In this document: positions 16,899-26,434 of the stretch, piece after piece
Numbering within the stretch: position 1 is the stretch's first letter
How the letters are laid out: each line of letters starts with the position of its first letter
Assembly (NCBI GenBank): GCA_050303415.1
Contig: JBNLBS010000003.1
Coordinates: forward strand, 124,001-188,000
Origin: JBNLBS01 sp050303415
Lineage (GTDB): Bacteria; Pseudomonadota; Gammaproteobacteria; Methylococcales; Methylomonadaceae
Length of the DNA: 64,000 nt
Direction: 5' to 3'
Position numbers and translations under genes: made by a program
The notes under the pieces: generated by a model
The model's input: the letters and a program-made list of their open reading frames with translations, nothing else
Database searches by the model: none
What the model was told of the DNA's origin: nothing

Positions 16899-17540
16899 AT
16901 GAGTACCGATCAGGAAACACCTGAATCTCAAGTTGACGCTGAAATTGAAAATGAAGAGCAGGGCGATCAACTTATCGATGATGAAAGTGAACAATCTGTT
17001 GAAGCTGAACAAAATGAAGTTCCAGCAGTAGAAGCGCTGAAAAAGGAACTTGCTGCAGCAGAAGCTAAATCTAAGGAAAACTGGGATAAAGCAGTGCGAA
17101 TTCAGGCGGAAATGGAAAACCTGAAAAAAAGAACCCAAAAAGATCTGGAAAATGCTCACAAATTTGCCTTGGAAAATTTCACCAAGGAGTTACTTCCGGT
17201 TATTGATAGTCTTGAATTAGGTTTGCAGGCCGTCAGTGGTGACAGTGAAGAGGTGCAAAAATTTCGTGAAGGCACTGAATTAACACTCAAACAGTTTGAA
17301 TCTGTTTTTGCTAAATTTAATATTCAATCAATTGATCCGTTGGGTTTGCCATTTGACCCGCAACAGCATCAGGCCATGTCTATGATGCCATCTGAAGATG
17401 CGGAACCAAATACGGTCATCAATGTATTTCAGAAAGGTTATATTTTAAACGAGCGTTTAATCCGCCCAGCTATGGTGGTGGTTGCTAAGGCGGTTGAGAA
17501 ACCGGAGGGTGAATCACCAAAAATTGATGAGCAGGCTTGA
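16899..17540 (+). CDS. grpE: nucleotide-exchange factor GrpE
   Basis: Co-chaperone that releases ADP from DnaK. 213 residues: an acidic disordered N-terminus (about 1-45), a long coiled coil (45-130, with KKELAAAEAKSKENWDKAV), and a C-terminal beta domain that contacts DnaK, with the signature VFQKGYILNERLIRPAMVVV near 177-196. The SD TCTGGAGC is placed normally before ATG 16899. It lies 75 bases behind hrcA and should be co-transcribed under CIRCE control. Confidence 0.96.
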   Translation: MSTDQETPESQVDAEIENEEQGDQLIDDESEQSVEAEQNEVPAVEALKKELAAAEAKSKENWDKAVRIQAEMENLKKRTQKDLENAHKFALENFTKELLPVIDSLELGLQAVSGDSEEVQKFREGTELTLKQFESVFAKFNIQSIDPLGLPFDPQQHQAMSMMPSEDAEPNTVINVFQKGYILNERLIRPAMVVVAKAVEKPEGESPKIDEQA

Positions 17541-17798
17541 AATTTAATTAATCAACCTCATATCGATATTAACTAAAAATATTTCGTAATTATTCAGTAC
17601 TCCTTGTTTGGTTGTATGGCTGTCAAGCAAGCGGGGTAGATAGTTGCTAAAAGCATTGTCCGCCCTGATTAATTGTGGGTGATAAATATAAGTGTTTTGA
17701 TTTCTAAAACCCAATAATGACAGTCCGAACAGTTTGTTCAGGATATGCTGAGTAGATAAAAGTTTAATTCTTAATTTAATTCAAGTCTGGAGATTTCA

Positions 17799-19733
17799 AT
17801 GGGCAAAATGATTGGTATTGACCTGGGAACAACAAACTCGTGTGTGGCGGTATTAGAAAACGGTACAGCGCGAGTAATAGAAAATAGTGAAGGTGCTCGT
17901 ACCACCCCTTCAATTATAGCCTTTTCAGCTGATGATGAGGTGCTGGTTGGTCAGTCTGCGAAACGTCAGGCGGTCACTAACCCTGAAAATACTTTATTCG
18001 CTATTAAGCGTTTAATAGGTCGTCGTTATAAGGATGAGGCGGTACAAAAAGATATCTCAATGGTGCCTTATAAAATCATTGAGGCTGAAAATGGCGATGC
18101 GTGGGTGGAATGTCATGGTCATAAAATGGCTGCACCGGAAGTTTCATCACGAGTGTTAATGAAACTAAAAAAAGATGCGGAAGCATTTTTAGGTGAAGAG
18201 GTGAAAGAAGCGGTTATCACGGTTCCTGCTTATTTCAATGACTCTCAACGTCAGGCAACAAAGGATGCCGGTCGTATTGCAGGTTTGGACGTCAAACGTA
18301 TTATCAATGAACCCACTGCGGCAGCATTGGCTTTTGGTATGGACAAACCACAAGGTGATACCACAATTGCCGTTTATGATTTGGGCGGTGGTACCTTTGA
18401 TATTTCAATCATTGAGATTGCTGAAGTTGAAGGTGAGCACCAGTTTGAAGTATTAGCGACCAATGGTGATACTTTTCTGGGGGGTGAGGATTTCGATTTA
18501 AGAATTATTGATTTTCTGGCCGATGAGTTCAAAAAAGAAAACGGTATCGATCTACATAATGATCCTTTAGCGTTGCAGCGTTTAAAAGAAGCGGCGGAAA
18601 AAGCTAAAATCGAACTGTCTTCTGCCCAGCAAACTGACGTTAACCTGCCTTATGTAACAGCGGATGCGACTGGTCCCAAGCATTTGAACGTTAAATTAAC
18701 TCGTGCAAAACTGGAGTCATTGGTCGAGGATTTAATCGAACGAACAAAAGCGCCTTGTGAGATGGCTTTAAAAGATGCCGGTTTATCGGCTTCTGAAATC
18801 AATGACGTGATTTTAGTCGGTGGTCAAACCCGTATGCCTAAAGTTCAAGAGCTGGTAAAGAACTTCTTTGGTAAAGAACCACGTAAAGACGTTAACCCGG
18901 ATGAAGCGGTTGCACTGGGTGCTGCAATTCAGGCTGGTGTATTAGGTGGCGATGTTAAAGATGTCTTATTGTTGGATGTAACACCATTATCCCTGGGTAT
19001 TGAGACCATGGGTGGTGTGATGACTAAATTGATTGAGAAAAACACCACAATTCCAACCAATGCTTCACAGGTTTTCTCTACAGCGGAAGATAATCAGACT
19101 GCGGTTACTGTTCATGTGCTGCAAGGTGAGCGTGAAGTTGCTTCTGGTAATAAGTCATTAGGGCGTTTTGATTTAAGCGATATTCCACCTGCTCCTCGTG
19201 GTGTTCCGCAAATTGAGGTTGCTTTTGATATCGATGCCAATGGTATTTTAAATGTATCGGCTAAAGACAAGGCGACAGGAAAAGAGCAGTCGATTGTGAT
19301 TAAAGCCTCCAGCGGTTTATCTGATGAAGAAGTTGATCGTATGGTAAAAGATGCTGAGGCGCATGCGGATGAAGATCGTAAGGTAACTGAAATGGTTGCC
19401 GTACGTAATAAGGCGGAAGGCATGATTCATGCAACAGAAAAGTCACTGGAAGAACTGGGTGATAAAGTTGAATCAGGTGAGAAAGCAGCAATCGAATCGG
19501 CCATTAACGATCTAAAAGAAGCGGTAAAAGGGAATGATAAAGCGGCTATTGAAGCTAAAACCGAAGCATTGACAGAGCTATCCGGTAAGCTGGCGGAACG
19601 TGTTTATGCGCAGAATGCGGATCAACAAGGTGGTGCTGGTTCCGCCGGTGAAGCTCATGCTGATTCAAGTGCGGCTGACGACGGTGTTGTCGATGCGGAG
19701 TTTGAAGAAGTTAAGGATGATGATAAGAAGTAA
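17799..19733 (+). CDS. dnaK: molecular chaperone DnaK (Hsp70)
   Basis: ATP-dependent chaperone of 644 residues. The nucleotide-binding domain starts with GIDLGTTNSCVAV and includes the phosphate-2 loop DLGGGTFDISI and the adenosine segment ILVGGQTRMP. A substrate-binding domain follows (LLDVTPLSLGIETMGG), then a helical lid and a Gly/Ala-rich tail ending EEVKDDDKK, very close to E. coli DnaK. A 258-base gap separates it from grpE; no CIRCE is visible there, so a separate heat-shock promoter is possible but not identifiable. Confidence 0.98.
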   Translation: MGKMIGIDLGTTNSCVAVLENGTARVIENSEGARTTPSIIAFSADDEVLVGQSAKRQAVTNPENTLFAIKRLIGRRYKDEAVQKDISMVPYKIIEAENGDAWVECHGHKMAAPEVSSRVLMKLKKDAEAFLGEEVKEAVITVPAYFNDSQRQATKDAGRIAGLDVKRIINEPTAAALAFGMDKPQGDTTIAVYDLGGGTFDISIIEIAEVEGEHQFEVLATNGDTFLGGEDFDLRIIDFLADEFKKENGIDLHNDPLALQRLKEAAEKAKIELSSAQQTDVNLPYVTADATGPKHLNVKLTRAKLESLVEDLIERTKAPCEMALKDAGLSASEINDVILVGGQTRMPKVQELVKNFFGKEPRKDVNPDEAVALGAAIQAGVLGGDVKDVLLLDVTPLSLGIETMGGVMTKLIEKNTTIPTNASQVFSTAEDNQTAVTVHVLQGEREVASGNKSLGRFDLSDIPPAPRGVPQIEVAFDIDANGILNVSAKDKATGKEQSIVIKASSGLSDEEVDRMVKDAEAHADEDRKVTEMVAVRNKAEGMIHATEKSLEELGDKVESGEKAAIESAINDLKEAVKGNDKAAIEAKTEALTELSGKLAERVYAQNADQQGGAGSAGEAHADSSAADDGVVDAEFEEVKDDDKK

Positions 19734-19762
19734 TTTCTTGTTTTAGTTCTGGAGCGTTATTA

Positions 19763-19781
19763 AGAGCTTGAATCAAGCTCT
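19763..19781 (+). terminator. weak stem-loop after dnaK
   Basis: GAGCTTG (19764-19770), loop AAT, CAAGCTC (19774-19780), 30 bases after the dnaK stop. No T-run follows, so it is more likely a 3'-end stabiliser or a rho-dependent site than an intrinsic terminator. Confidence 0.4.
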
Positions 19782-19816
19782 CGATTAACGAATAACATTT
19801 TAATAAAGGTTAAAAA

Positions 19817-19839
19817 GACCGCCGCATTTGCTGGCGGTC
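19817..19839 (+). promoter_or_regulatory. hairpin covering the dnaJ ribosome-binding site
   Basis: GACCGCC (19817-19823) pairs with GGCGGTC (19833-19839); part of the 9-base loop (GCA/TGC) can pair further. The right arm contains the only SD-like bases (GGCGG) before the dnaJ ATG at 19849, about 10 bases upstream. The hairpin could therefore mask dnaJ initiation at low temperature. It has no strong T-run, so a terminator is less likely. Confidence 0.5.
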
Positions 19840-19848
19840 ATTTACGTT

Positions 19849-20976
19849 ATGGCAAAAGAAGATTATTACAAACTGCTAGGTGTTGATAAGAACGCCAGTG
19901 ATGCTGAGATTAAGAAAAGTTATCGACGAATGGCGATGAAGTTTCATCCGGATCGAAACAAAGATAATCCTGAGCATGCAGAAAAAAAATTCAAGGAAGT
20001 CAAAGAAGCATACGAAACCTTATCCGACCCCAAAAAACGCTCGGCTTATGACCAGTTTGGTCATGCTGGTGTTGATGGTTCTATGGGGGGCGGTTTCCGT
20101 GGTGGCGCTGAGGGCTTCAGTGATATTTTTGGTGATGTCTTTGGTGATATCTTTGGAGGCGGTCGTCAACGTAGTAGTGTTCAAAGAGGCGCCGATCTTC
20201 GTTATAACCTGGAGTTAACCTTGGAAGAAGCGGTTGCCGGTACGGAGGCTAAAATCAGGGTTCCTGTACTGGTCAACTGTAAAGAATGTAATGGTTCAGG
20301 GGCAAAAAAAGGTTCCAGCCCGGTGACCTGCTCAACTTGTCATGGGCATGGTCAGGTGCGGATGCAGCAGGGCTTCTTTTCGGTACAGCAAACCTGTCCA
20401 ACCTGCCGAGGAAAAGGCAAGCAGATTAAAGACCCTTGCCATTCATGTCGCGGTGAAGGTCGGGTACAAGAGACAAAAACACTGTCGGTCAAAGTACCTG
20501 CAGGAGTGGATACCGGTGACCGTATTCGCCTGGCAGGTGAAGGTGAAGCGGGAGAGAATGGTGGTCCTTCAGGTGATCTATATGTACAGGTTAGTGTTAA
20601 GGATCATGCTATTTTTACCCGTGATGGTGCTAATTTATATTGTGAAATGCCAATCGGTTTTCCAGTCGCCTGTTTGGGCGGGGAAATTGAAGTGCCGACA
20701 CTGGATGGTAAAGTGAAACTTAAAATTCCGGCGGAAACACAGACAGGGAAATTATTCCGTTTACGTGGTAAAGGTGTAAAACCGGTAAGGGGCGGTTCTG
20801 TCGGTGATTTATTGTGCCGCGTCCAGCTGGAAACGCCAGTGCATTTAACTAAAGAGCAAAAAGCCCTGGTCGAGCAGTTGGCTCAATCTTTACAGGGCGG
20901 AGGTAAGCAGCATAGTCCGCAAGAACATAGTTGGACCGATGGCGTGAAAAGTTTTTTTGATAAATTGACAGGTTGA
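19849..20976 (+). CDS. dnaJ: co-chaperone DnaJ (Hsp40)
   Basis: Stimulates DnaK ATPase and delivers clients. 375 residues: J domain with HPD at 33-35, a Gly/Phe-rich region (GGGFRGGAEGFSDIFGDVFG), four zinc-binding CxxCxGxG-type repeats (CKECNGSG, CSTCHGHG, CPTCRGKG, CHSCRGEG), then C-terminal substrate-binding domains. The frame opens at TTG 19828, but the conserved N-terminus MAKEDYYKLLGV starts at ATG 19849. It is the third chaperone gene of the block and is followed 4 bases later by dapB. Confidence 0.97.
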   Translation: MAKEDYYKLLGVDKNASDAEIKKSYRRMAMKFHPDRNKDNPEHAEKKFKEVKEAYETLSDPKKRSAYDQFGHAGVDGSMGGGFRGGAEGFSDIFGDVFGDIFGGGRQRSSVQRGADLRYNLELTLEEAVAGTEAKIRVPVLVNCKECNGSGAKKGSSPVTCSTCHGHGQVRMQQGFFSVQQTCPTCRGKGKQIKDPCHSCRGEGRVQETKTLSVKVPAGVDTGDRIRLAGEGEAGENGGPSGDLYVQVSVKDHAIFTRDGANLYCEMPIGFPVACLGGEIEVPTLDGKVKLKIPAETQTGKLFRLRGKGVKPVRGGSVGDLLCRVQLETPVHLTKEQKALVEQLAQSLQGGGKQHSPQEHSWTDGVKSFFDKLTG

Positions 20977-20980
20977 TGGA

Positions 20981-21793
20981 ATGGCTATGACGCGAATTGC
21001 AGTGGTGGGTGCTTCTGGTCGTATGGGGTTGTGTTTAATTAAAGCAGCTGACGCCGGTAAAGATACAGAGTTATCTGTGGCGGTTTCAAGGCCGGAAAGT
21101 CTTTCAATCGGTCAGGATGCTGGTGACTTGGCTGGTATTGGCTCTATCGCGGTTAAAGTCGTTGATAATTTGGCGGCGGTTGTTGATCAGTTTGATGTGT
21201 TGATTGACTTTACGCGTCCCGATGCTTCTATGGAATATGTTGAAGTGTGTCGGCAGGCAGGCAAAAAAGTAGTAATTGGTACAACCGGTTACAGTGAAGA
21301 GCAAAAAGCTCAAATAACAAAGGCTGCAAAGGATATTGCCATCGTCTTGGCGCCAAATATGAGTGTTGGGGTTAATCTGTCCTTAAAGTTGCTGGAAATG
21401 ACAGCCAAAATTATGGGTGATTATACCGATATCGAAGTGATAGAAGCACATCACCGTCACAAAGTCGATGCCCCATCTGGTACGGCATTACGGATGGGCG
21501 AAGTGGTTGCTGAAGCTTTAGGACGGGAACTTAAGGATTGTGCCATTTATGGACGTGAAGGCGATACCGGAGAGCGTGATCGAAAAACGATTGGCTTTTC
21601 AACCATTCGGGCCGGCGATATTGTTGGCGAACATACTGTAATGTTTGCTGATGAAGGCGAGCGTGTTGAAATAACCCATAAAGCAACCAGTCGTATGACC
21701 TTTGCCAATGGAGCAGTGAGGGCAGCCCGGTGGTTAGTAGAAAAAGAAAATGGTCTTTTTGATATGCAGGATGTGCTGGGACTAAAATCATAA
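20981..21793 (+). CDS. dapB: 4-hydroxy-tetrahydrodipicolinate reductase
   Basis: Reduces dihydrodipicolinate in lysine and diaminopimelate synthesis. 270 residues. The dinucleotide-binding motif is VVGASGRMG at the N-terminus, DFTRPDASMEYV follows, and the active-site segment HHRHKVDAPSGTA carries the catalytic His and Lys. ATG 20981 and ATG 20987 are both possible starts (the second has GGA 6 bases upstream); they differ by two residues. It is only 4 bases behind dnaJ, so lysine synthesis is probably co-transcribed with the chaperone genes. Confidence 0.96.
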   Translation: MAMTRIAVVGASGRMGLCLIKAADAGKDTELSVAVSRPESLSIGQDAGDLAGIGSIAVKVVDNLAAVVDQFDVLIDFTRPDASMEYVEVCRQAGKKVVIGTTGYSEEQKAQITKAAKDIAIVLAPNMSVGVNLSLKLLEMTAKIMGDYTDIEVIEAHHRHKVDAPSGTALRMGEVVAEALGRELKDCAIYGREGDTGERDRKTIGFSTIRAGDIVGEHTVMFADEGERVEITHKATSRMTFANGAVRAARWLVEKENGLFDMQDVLGLKS

Positions 21794-21879
21794 ATTTATC
21801 TTTGGTTGACAAAGTGCCTTAAGGTTTTAATCGGTAGAATGTTTTGACATCGGATTAAAATTGTTAATGACCTGAAGGC

Positions 21880-21885
21880 TATAAT
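21880..21885 (+). promoter_or_regulatory. candidate -10 of the carAB promoter
   Basis: A perfect TATAAT, 85 to 90 bases before the carA start. The best -35-like sequence, TTGACA at 21844-21849, is too far away (30 bases), so the promoter would be activator-dependent or use a weak -35 near 21857. The leader hairpin at 21918-21950 would lie within the transcript. Confidence 0.5.
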
Positions 21886-21917
21886 CTCGTAGAATTATAG
21901 GGATCTTTGTTTTTTGC

Positions 21918-21950
21918 AACGGGATGAGCTGATTCGGCTCCTCCCGTTTT
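21918..21950 (+). terminator. terminator-like hairpin in the carAB leader (possible attenuator)
   Basis: AACGGGA (21918-21924) pairs with TCCCGTT (21942-21948) and, after one mismatch, GAGC (21926-21929) pairs with GCTC (21937-21940); loop of 7. TTTTGTCTATTT follows. This is a GC-rich stem plus a T-rich tail within the leader, ending about 20 bases before the carA TTG. It fits transcription attenuation of carAB. No antiterminator or leader peptide could be firmly identified. Confidence 0.6.
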
Positions 21951-21970
21951 GTCTATTTGAGGTAGCTGAA

Positions 21971-23104
21971 TTGAATAAACCTGCATTGCTGGTACTGGAA
22001 GATGGGACGGTTTTACAAGGTGTATCGATTGGAGCGGATGGGTGTTCCGTTGGTGAAGTTGTTTTTAATACGTCTTTAACAGGGTATCAGGAAATTCTGA
22101 GTGACCCTTCTTATGCCCGTCAAATTGTCACATTAACTTATCCCCATATCGGAAATGTGGGAACAACAGATGAAGATAATGAGTCTGCCGCAGTGTTTGC
22201 CAGCGGTCTGGTTATTCGAGATTTGCCTTTACTGGCCAGTAATTGGCGTAATCAAAAACCTTTACAACAATATCTTCAAGATAACAATGTTGTTGCTATC
22301 GCTGATATAGACACCCGTTATTTAACACGCATTCTTCGTGACAAAGGTGCTCAACGAGGTTGTATTGTTGCTGGCGAATCACCTGATGTTGAGGCGGCAA
22401 AAGCCGCAATTGATGGCTTTCCGGGCCTAAAAGGTATGGATTTGGCAAAAGAAGTCACTGTTGAGAATAGTTATGAGTGGACCGAAGATATCTGGAGCCT
22501 TTCCGAAGGACATCAAACGGCTAAAAATCTTGATAAGCACGTTGTAGCTTATGATTTTGGCATTAAACGTAATATTTTGCGTTTATTGGCCAACCGTGGC
22601 TGCCGTGTCACAGTCGTACCTGCAACAACGCCGGCCGCAGAAGTTTTAGCTATGAACCCTGATGGTGTATTTTTATCAAATGGCCCAGGTGACCCGGAGC
22701 CATGTATCTATGCGATTGAGGCAATTAAAACTATTTTGGAACAGAAAATTCCGGTGTTTGGTATATGTCTTGGGCATCAGCTATTGGCCTTGGCCAGTGG
22801 TGCAAAAACTTTAAAAATGAAATTTGGCCATCATGGCGCTAACCATCCGGTACAGGAAAAAGCAACCGGTCAGGTTAAAATCAGCAGTCAGAATCATGGT
22901 TTTGCCGTTGATGAAAGCAGTTTGCCGGAAAATTTAAAGGCGACTTATCACTCATTGTTTGACGGCAGTTTGCAAGGTATTGAACGTACCGATTGTCCGG
23001 CACTCGGGTTTCAGGGCCATCCTGAAGCCAGCCCGGGGCCACATGATGTAGAATCATTGTTTGATGATTTTATAGTCAAAATAGAATCTGCTAAAGCTCA
23101 ATAA
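21971..23104 (+). CDS. carA: carbamoyl-phosphate synthase, small (glutaminase) subunit
   Basis: Hydrolyses glutamine and passes ammonia to CarB, for arginine and pyrimidine synthesis. 377 residues: an N-terminal CarA domain (ALLVLEDGTVLQG) and a class I glutamine amidotransferase domain with the nucleophile Cys in FGICLGHQLLALA and the His/Glu in GFQGHPEASPGP. The frame is open from TTG 21914, inside the leader hairpin, but GAGG at 21959-21962 sets the start at TTG 21971 and gives the normal N-terminus. It is followed by carB after 31 bases. Confidence 0.95.
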   Translation: MNKPALLVLEDGTVLQGVSIGADGCSVGEVVFNTSLTGYQEILSDPSYARQIVTLTYPHIGNVGTTDEDNESAAVFASGLVIRDLPLLASNWRNQKPLQQYLQDNNVVAIADIDTRYLTRILRDKGAQRGCIVAGESPDVEAAKAAIDGFPGLKGMDLAKEVTVENSYEWTEDIWSLSEGHQTAKNLDKHVVAYDFGIKRNILRLLANRGCRVTVVPATTPAAEVLAMNPDGVFLSNGPGDPEPCIYAIEAIKTILEQKIPVFGICLGHQLLALASGAKTLKMKFGHHGANHPVQEKATGQVKISSQNHGFAVDESSLPENLKATYHSLFDGSLQGIERTDCPALGFQGHPEASPGPHDVESLFDDFIVKIESAKAQ

Positions 23105-23135
23105 ATCAGCCACCAATTGAAAGTAAATCTATAAA

Positions 23136-26100
23136 ATGCCAAAAAGAACCGACATAAAATCGATTTTATTACTGGGCGCAGGTCCAATTGTTATTGGTCA
23201 GGCTTGTGAGTTTGATTATTCCGGCACACAAGCGTGTAAAGCGCTACGAGAAGAGGGGTATCGGGTAATTCTGGTTAACTCCAATCCGGCAACCATCATG
23301 ACCGATCCGGATATGGCCGATGCTATTTATATTGAGCCAATTGATTGGCAAACTGTCGAGAAAATCATAGAAAAAGAACGCCCGGATGCGGTTCTGCCAA
23401 CGATGGGCGGTCAAACTGCATTAAACTGCGCATTAGATCTGGATGCACACGGCGTATTGGAAAAATACGGCGTGGAAATGATTGGTGCAACTAAGGAAGC
23501 CATTAATATGGCTGAAGACAGGGATTTGTTCAATCAGGCGATGGGCCGGCTTGGTTATGAAGTTGCACGCTCTAAAACAGCACACAGTATGGAGGAGGCT
23601 TTTGCCGCGCAGGAGGAAGTGGGCTATCCAACCGTTATTCGTCCATCATTTACCATGGGTGGTAGCGGTGGCGGTATTGCTTATAATAAAGAAGAATTTA
23701 TCAAAATCTGCGAACGCGGCTTAGAATTATCGCCTACCAATGAACTGTTGATCGAAGAATCCGTCTTAGGGTGGAAAGAATACGAAATGGAGGTGGTGCG
23801 TGATTCCAATGATAACTGCATTATTATCTGTTCAATTGAAAACTTTGATCCAATGGGGGTGCATACCGGCGATTCAATTACCGTCGCGCCGGCGCAAACT
23901 TTGACCGATAAAGAATATCAAATCCTGCGTAATGTTTCGGTGTCAGTATTGCGTGAAATTGGAGTTGATACCGGTGGTTCCAACGTGCAGGTTGCAATCA
24001 ACCCGGAAGACGGGCGCATGGTTGTGATTGAAATGAACCCAAGGGTGTCACGCTCATCTGCATTGGCATCAAAAGCAACCGGTTTTCCTATCGCTAAAGT
24101 TGCTGCCAAATTGGCCGTTGGCTATACGCTGGATGAATTGAAAAATGAAATTACCGGGGGTGCAACGCCGGCATCATTCGAACCCAGTATCGATTATGTG
24201 GTTACCAAAGTGCCACGCTTCACCTTTGAAAAGTTTCCACAAGCAGATGACCGGCTGACTACGCAAATGAAGTCAGTGGGGGAAGTGATGGCAATCGGTC
24301 GTACCTTTCAGGAGTCTTTGCAAAAAGCCTTGCGTGGTCTAGAAATTGGCGTGTCCGGTCTGGATGAAGTGGTCGATTTATCAGAAGATGATGCGCAGGA
24401 AAAAATTCAGCGGGAACTGCGTCATCCAGGTGCTGATCGTTTATGGTATGTGGCTGATGCATTCCGTAGCGGTATGAGCTTTGATGATATTCATGAAGCC
24501 AGTAAAATCGATCCTTGGTTTCTGGCACAAATTGAAGATTTGGTGTTAACCGAGCAGTCTTTATCGACTAAAACATTGGCTACCTTTAAAGAGGGCGAAC
24601 TGCTTAAACTGAAGCGAAAGGGTTTTTCCGATGCACGTTTGGCCAAACTGTTGGGGGCAAAGGAATCAGAAGTTCGCAATGTACGTCAAAAGCAGAATAT
24701 CAGGCCGGTTTATAAGCGCATAGATTCTTGCGCGGCCGAATTCTCATCGGATACGGCATATTTATATTCTACTTACGAACAGGATTGCGAGGCACGGGTA
24801 TCGGATAAAGAAAAAATCATCATTTTAGGTGGTGGACCCAACCGAATCGGTCAGGGTATCGAGTTTGATTATTGTTGTGTGCATGCGGCTTTAGCTTTGC
24901 GTGAAGATGGTTATGAAACCATTATGATCAACTGTAATCCTGAAACCGTATCGACAGACTTTGATACCTCAGACCGATTATATTTTGAACCATTAACACT
25001 TGAAGATGTTTTGGAGATCATAGATCTTGAGCAGCCTAAAGGTGTTATTGTTCAATATGGCGGGCAAACGCCTCTTAAATTAGCCAGAGCATTGGAAGCG
25101 GCGGGGGCACCTATTATTGGAACTTCCCCGGATTCAATCGACCTTGCAGAAGATCGCGAGCGTTTTCAGCAACTGCTGGAGAAATTAAACCTAAAACAGC
25201 CGCCTAATGCGACTGCACGTTCGACCGAACAAGCAGTTTCTCAGGCTCAGGAGCTTGGCTACCCGTTGGTAGTGAGACCTTCTTATGTATTAGGCGGTCG
25301 GGCAATGGAAATTGTCTTTAATGAGGAAGGCTTGCGCCGTTACATGAAAGAGGCCGTTTCAGTCTCTAATGATTCTCCTGTACTGTTGGATCGTTTCCTA
25401 GATGATGCGGTTGAAATGGATGTGGATGCGATTTATGATGGCGAACGTGTTTTAATCGGTGGGTTAATGGAGCATATCGAACAGGCAGGTGTTCATTCCG
25501 GTGATTCTGCCTGCTCAATTCCGCCTTACGACCTGGCTCCGGCGATTCAGGATAAATTGCGTGAGCAGGTGGCGCAAATGGCCGAGGCTTTAGGTGTCAG
25601 AGGTTTAATGAATACCCAGTTTGCCATTCAGGGTGAGGATATTTATGTACTGGAGGTCAATCCCCGGGCATCGCGTACGGCACCTTTTGTATCCAAGGCG
25701 ACCGGTTATCCTTTAGCTAAAATAGCTGCTCGTTGTATGGTGGGAATATCGCTATCTGAACAGGGTATTATCGAGGAACGAATTCCAGAATATTTTTCGG
25801 TAAAAGAGGCTGTATTTCCATTTATTAAATTTCCAGGGGTTGATCCATTATTGGGGCCGGAAATGAAATCCACCGGTGAAGTGATGGGGGTGGGTAAAAC
25901 ATTTGGCGAAGCATTTGCAAAATCACAGCGAGCGGCAGGCATAGATTTAAGTGCCAGTGGTAAGGTATTGATCAGTATTCGTGATGCCGATAAGCCAAAA
26001 ATTGCTGAAATTGCTAAGATGCTGGTTGATAAGAACTATCAGATTGTAGCGACTAAAGGCACTGCGAAAGTTATCACTGAGGCCGGTATTGCATGTGATG

Positions 26101-26354
26101 AGGTTTATAAGGTCAATGAAGGTCGTCCTAATACGGTGGATATGATTAAGAATGATCAGGTGCAATTGATTGTTAATACCACTGAGGGTAAAAAGGCAAT
26201 TTCAGATTCCTTTACTATGCGTAAGGAGGCTTTACAACATCGTATTACCTATTACACAACTCTTGCCGGTGCCAGAGCTGCGTGTTATGCGTTGGGTGAG
26301 CTTGAGGCTGGTGATGTCAATTCATTGCAGGATTTGCATGGTAGTTTAAATTAG
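23136..26354 (+). CDS. carB: carbamoyl-phosphate synthase, large subunit
   Basis: 1072 residues with the duplicated architecture of CarB. The first ATP-grasp half (carboxyphosphate synthesis) starts with SILLLGAGPIVIGQACEFDY and has RPSFTMGGSGGG. The oligomerisation segment is followed by a second ATP-grasp half (carbamoyl phosphate; ILGGGPNRIGQGIEFDY, RPSYVLGGRAMEIV), then a C-terminal allosteric MGS-like domain (about 935-1072) that binds UMP and ornithine in the E. coli enzyme. No truncation is seen. It is translated with carA and ends at a clear terminator. Confidence 0.98.
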   Translation: MPKRTDIKSILLLGAGPIVIGQACEFDYSGTQACKALREEGYRVILVNSNPATIMTDPDMADAIYIEPIDWQTVEKIIEKERPDAVLPTMGGQTALNCALDLDAHGVLEKYGVEMIGATKEAINMAEDRDLFNQAMGRLGYEVARSKTAHSMEEAFAAQEEVGYPTVIRPSFTMGGSGGGIAYNKEEFIKICERGLELSPTNELLIEESVLGWKEYEMEVVRDSNDNCIIICSIENFDPMGVHTGDSITVAPAQTLTDKEYQILRNVSVSVLREIGVDTGGSNVQVAINPEDGRMVVIEMNPRVSRSSALASKATGFPIAKVAAKLAVGYTLDELKNEITGGATPASFEPSIDYVVTKVPRFTFEKFPQADDRLTTQMKSVGEVMAIGRTFQESLQKALRGLEIGVSGLDEVVDLSEDDAQEKIQRELRHPGADRLWYVADAFRSGMSFDDIHEASKIDPWFLAQIEDLVLTEQSLSTKTLATFKEGELLKLKRKGFSDARLAKLLGAKESEVRNVRQKQNIRPVYKRIDSCAAEFSSDTAYLYSTYEQDCEARVSDKEKIIILGGGPNRIGQGIEFDYCCVHAALALREDGYETIMINCNPETVSTDFDTSDRLYFEPLTLEDVLEIIDLEQPKGVIVQYGGQTPLKLARALEAAGAPIIGTSPDSIDLAEDRERFQQLLEKLNLKQPPNATARSTEQAVSQAQELGYPLVVRPSYVLGGRAMEIVFNEEGLRRYMKEAVSVSNDSPVLLDRFLDDAVEMDVDAIYDGERVLIGGLMEHIEQAGVHSGDSACSIPPYDLAPAIQDKLREQVAQMAEALGVRGLMNTQFAIQGEDIYVLEVNPRASRTAPFVSKATGYPLAKIAARCMVGISLSEQGIIEERIPEYFSVKEAVFPFIKFPGVDPLLGPEMKSTGEVMGVGKTFGEAFAKSQRAAGIDLSASGKVLISIRDADKPKIAEIAKMLVDKNYQIVATKGTAKVITEAGIACDEVYKVNEGRPNTVDMIKNDQVQLIVNTTEGKKAISDSFTMRKEALQHRITYYTTLAGARAACYALGELEAGDVNSLQDLHGSLN

Positions 26355-26382
26355 TTTCTTTATTGTCAAGTTTTTTAAACAT

Positions 26383-26414
26383 AAAGGCCGGTTTTTAAAC
26401 TGGCCTTTAGTTTT
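26383..26414 (+). terminator. rho-independent terminator of carAB
   Basis: AAAGGCCGGTT (26383-26393) pairs with AACTGGCCTTT (26398-26408) with one G-U pair and a 4-base loop, followed by AGTTTTAA. It lies between carB and greA and ends 20 bases before greA. Confidence 0.75.
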
Positions 26415-26434
26415 AAATAAGATCGGAGTTATAA

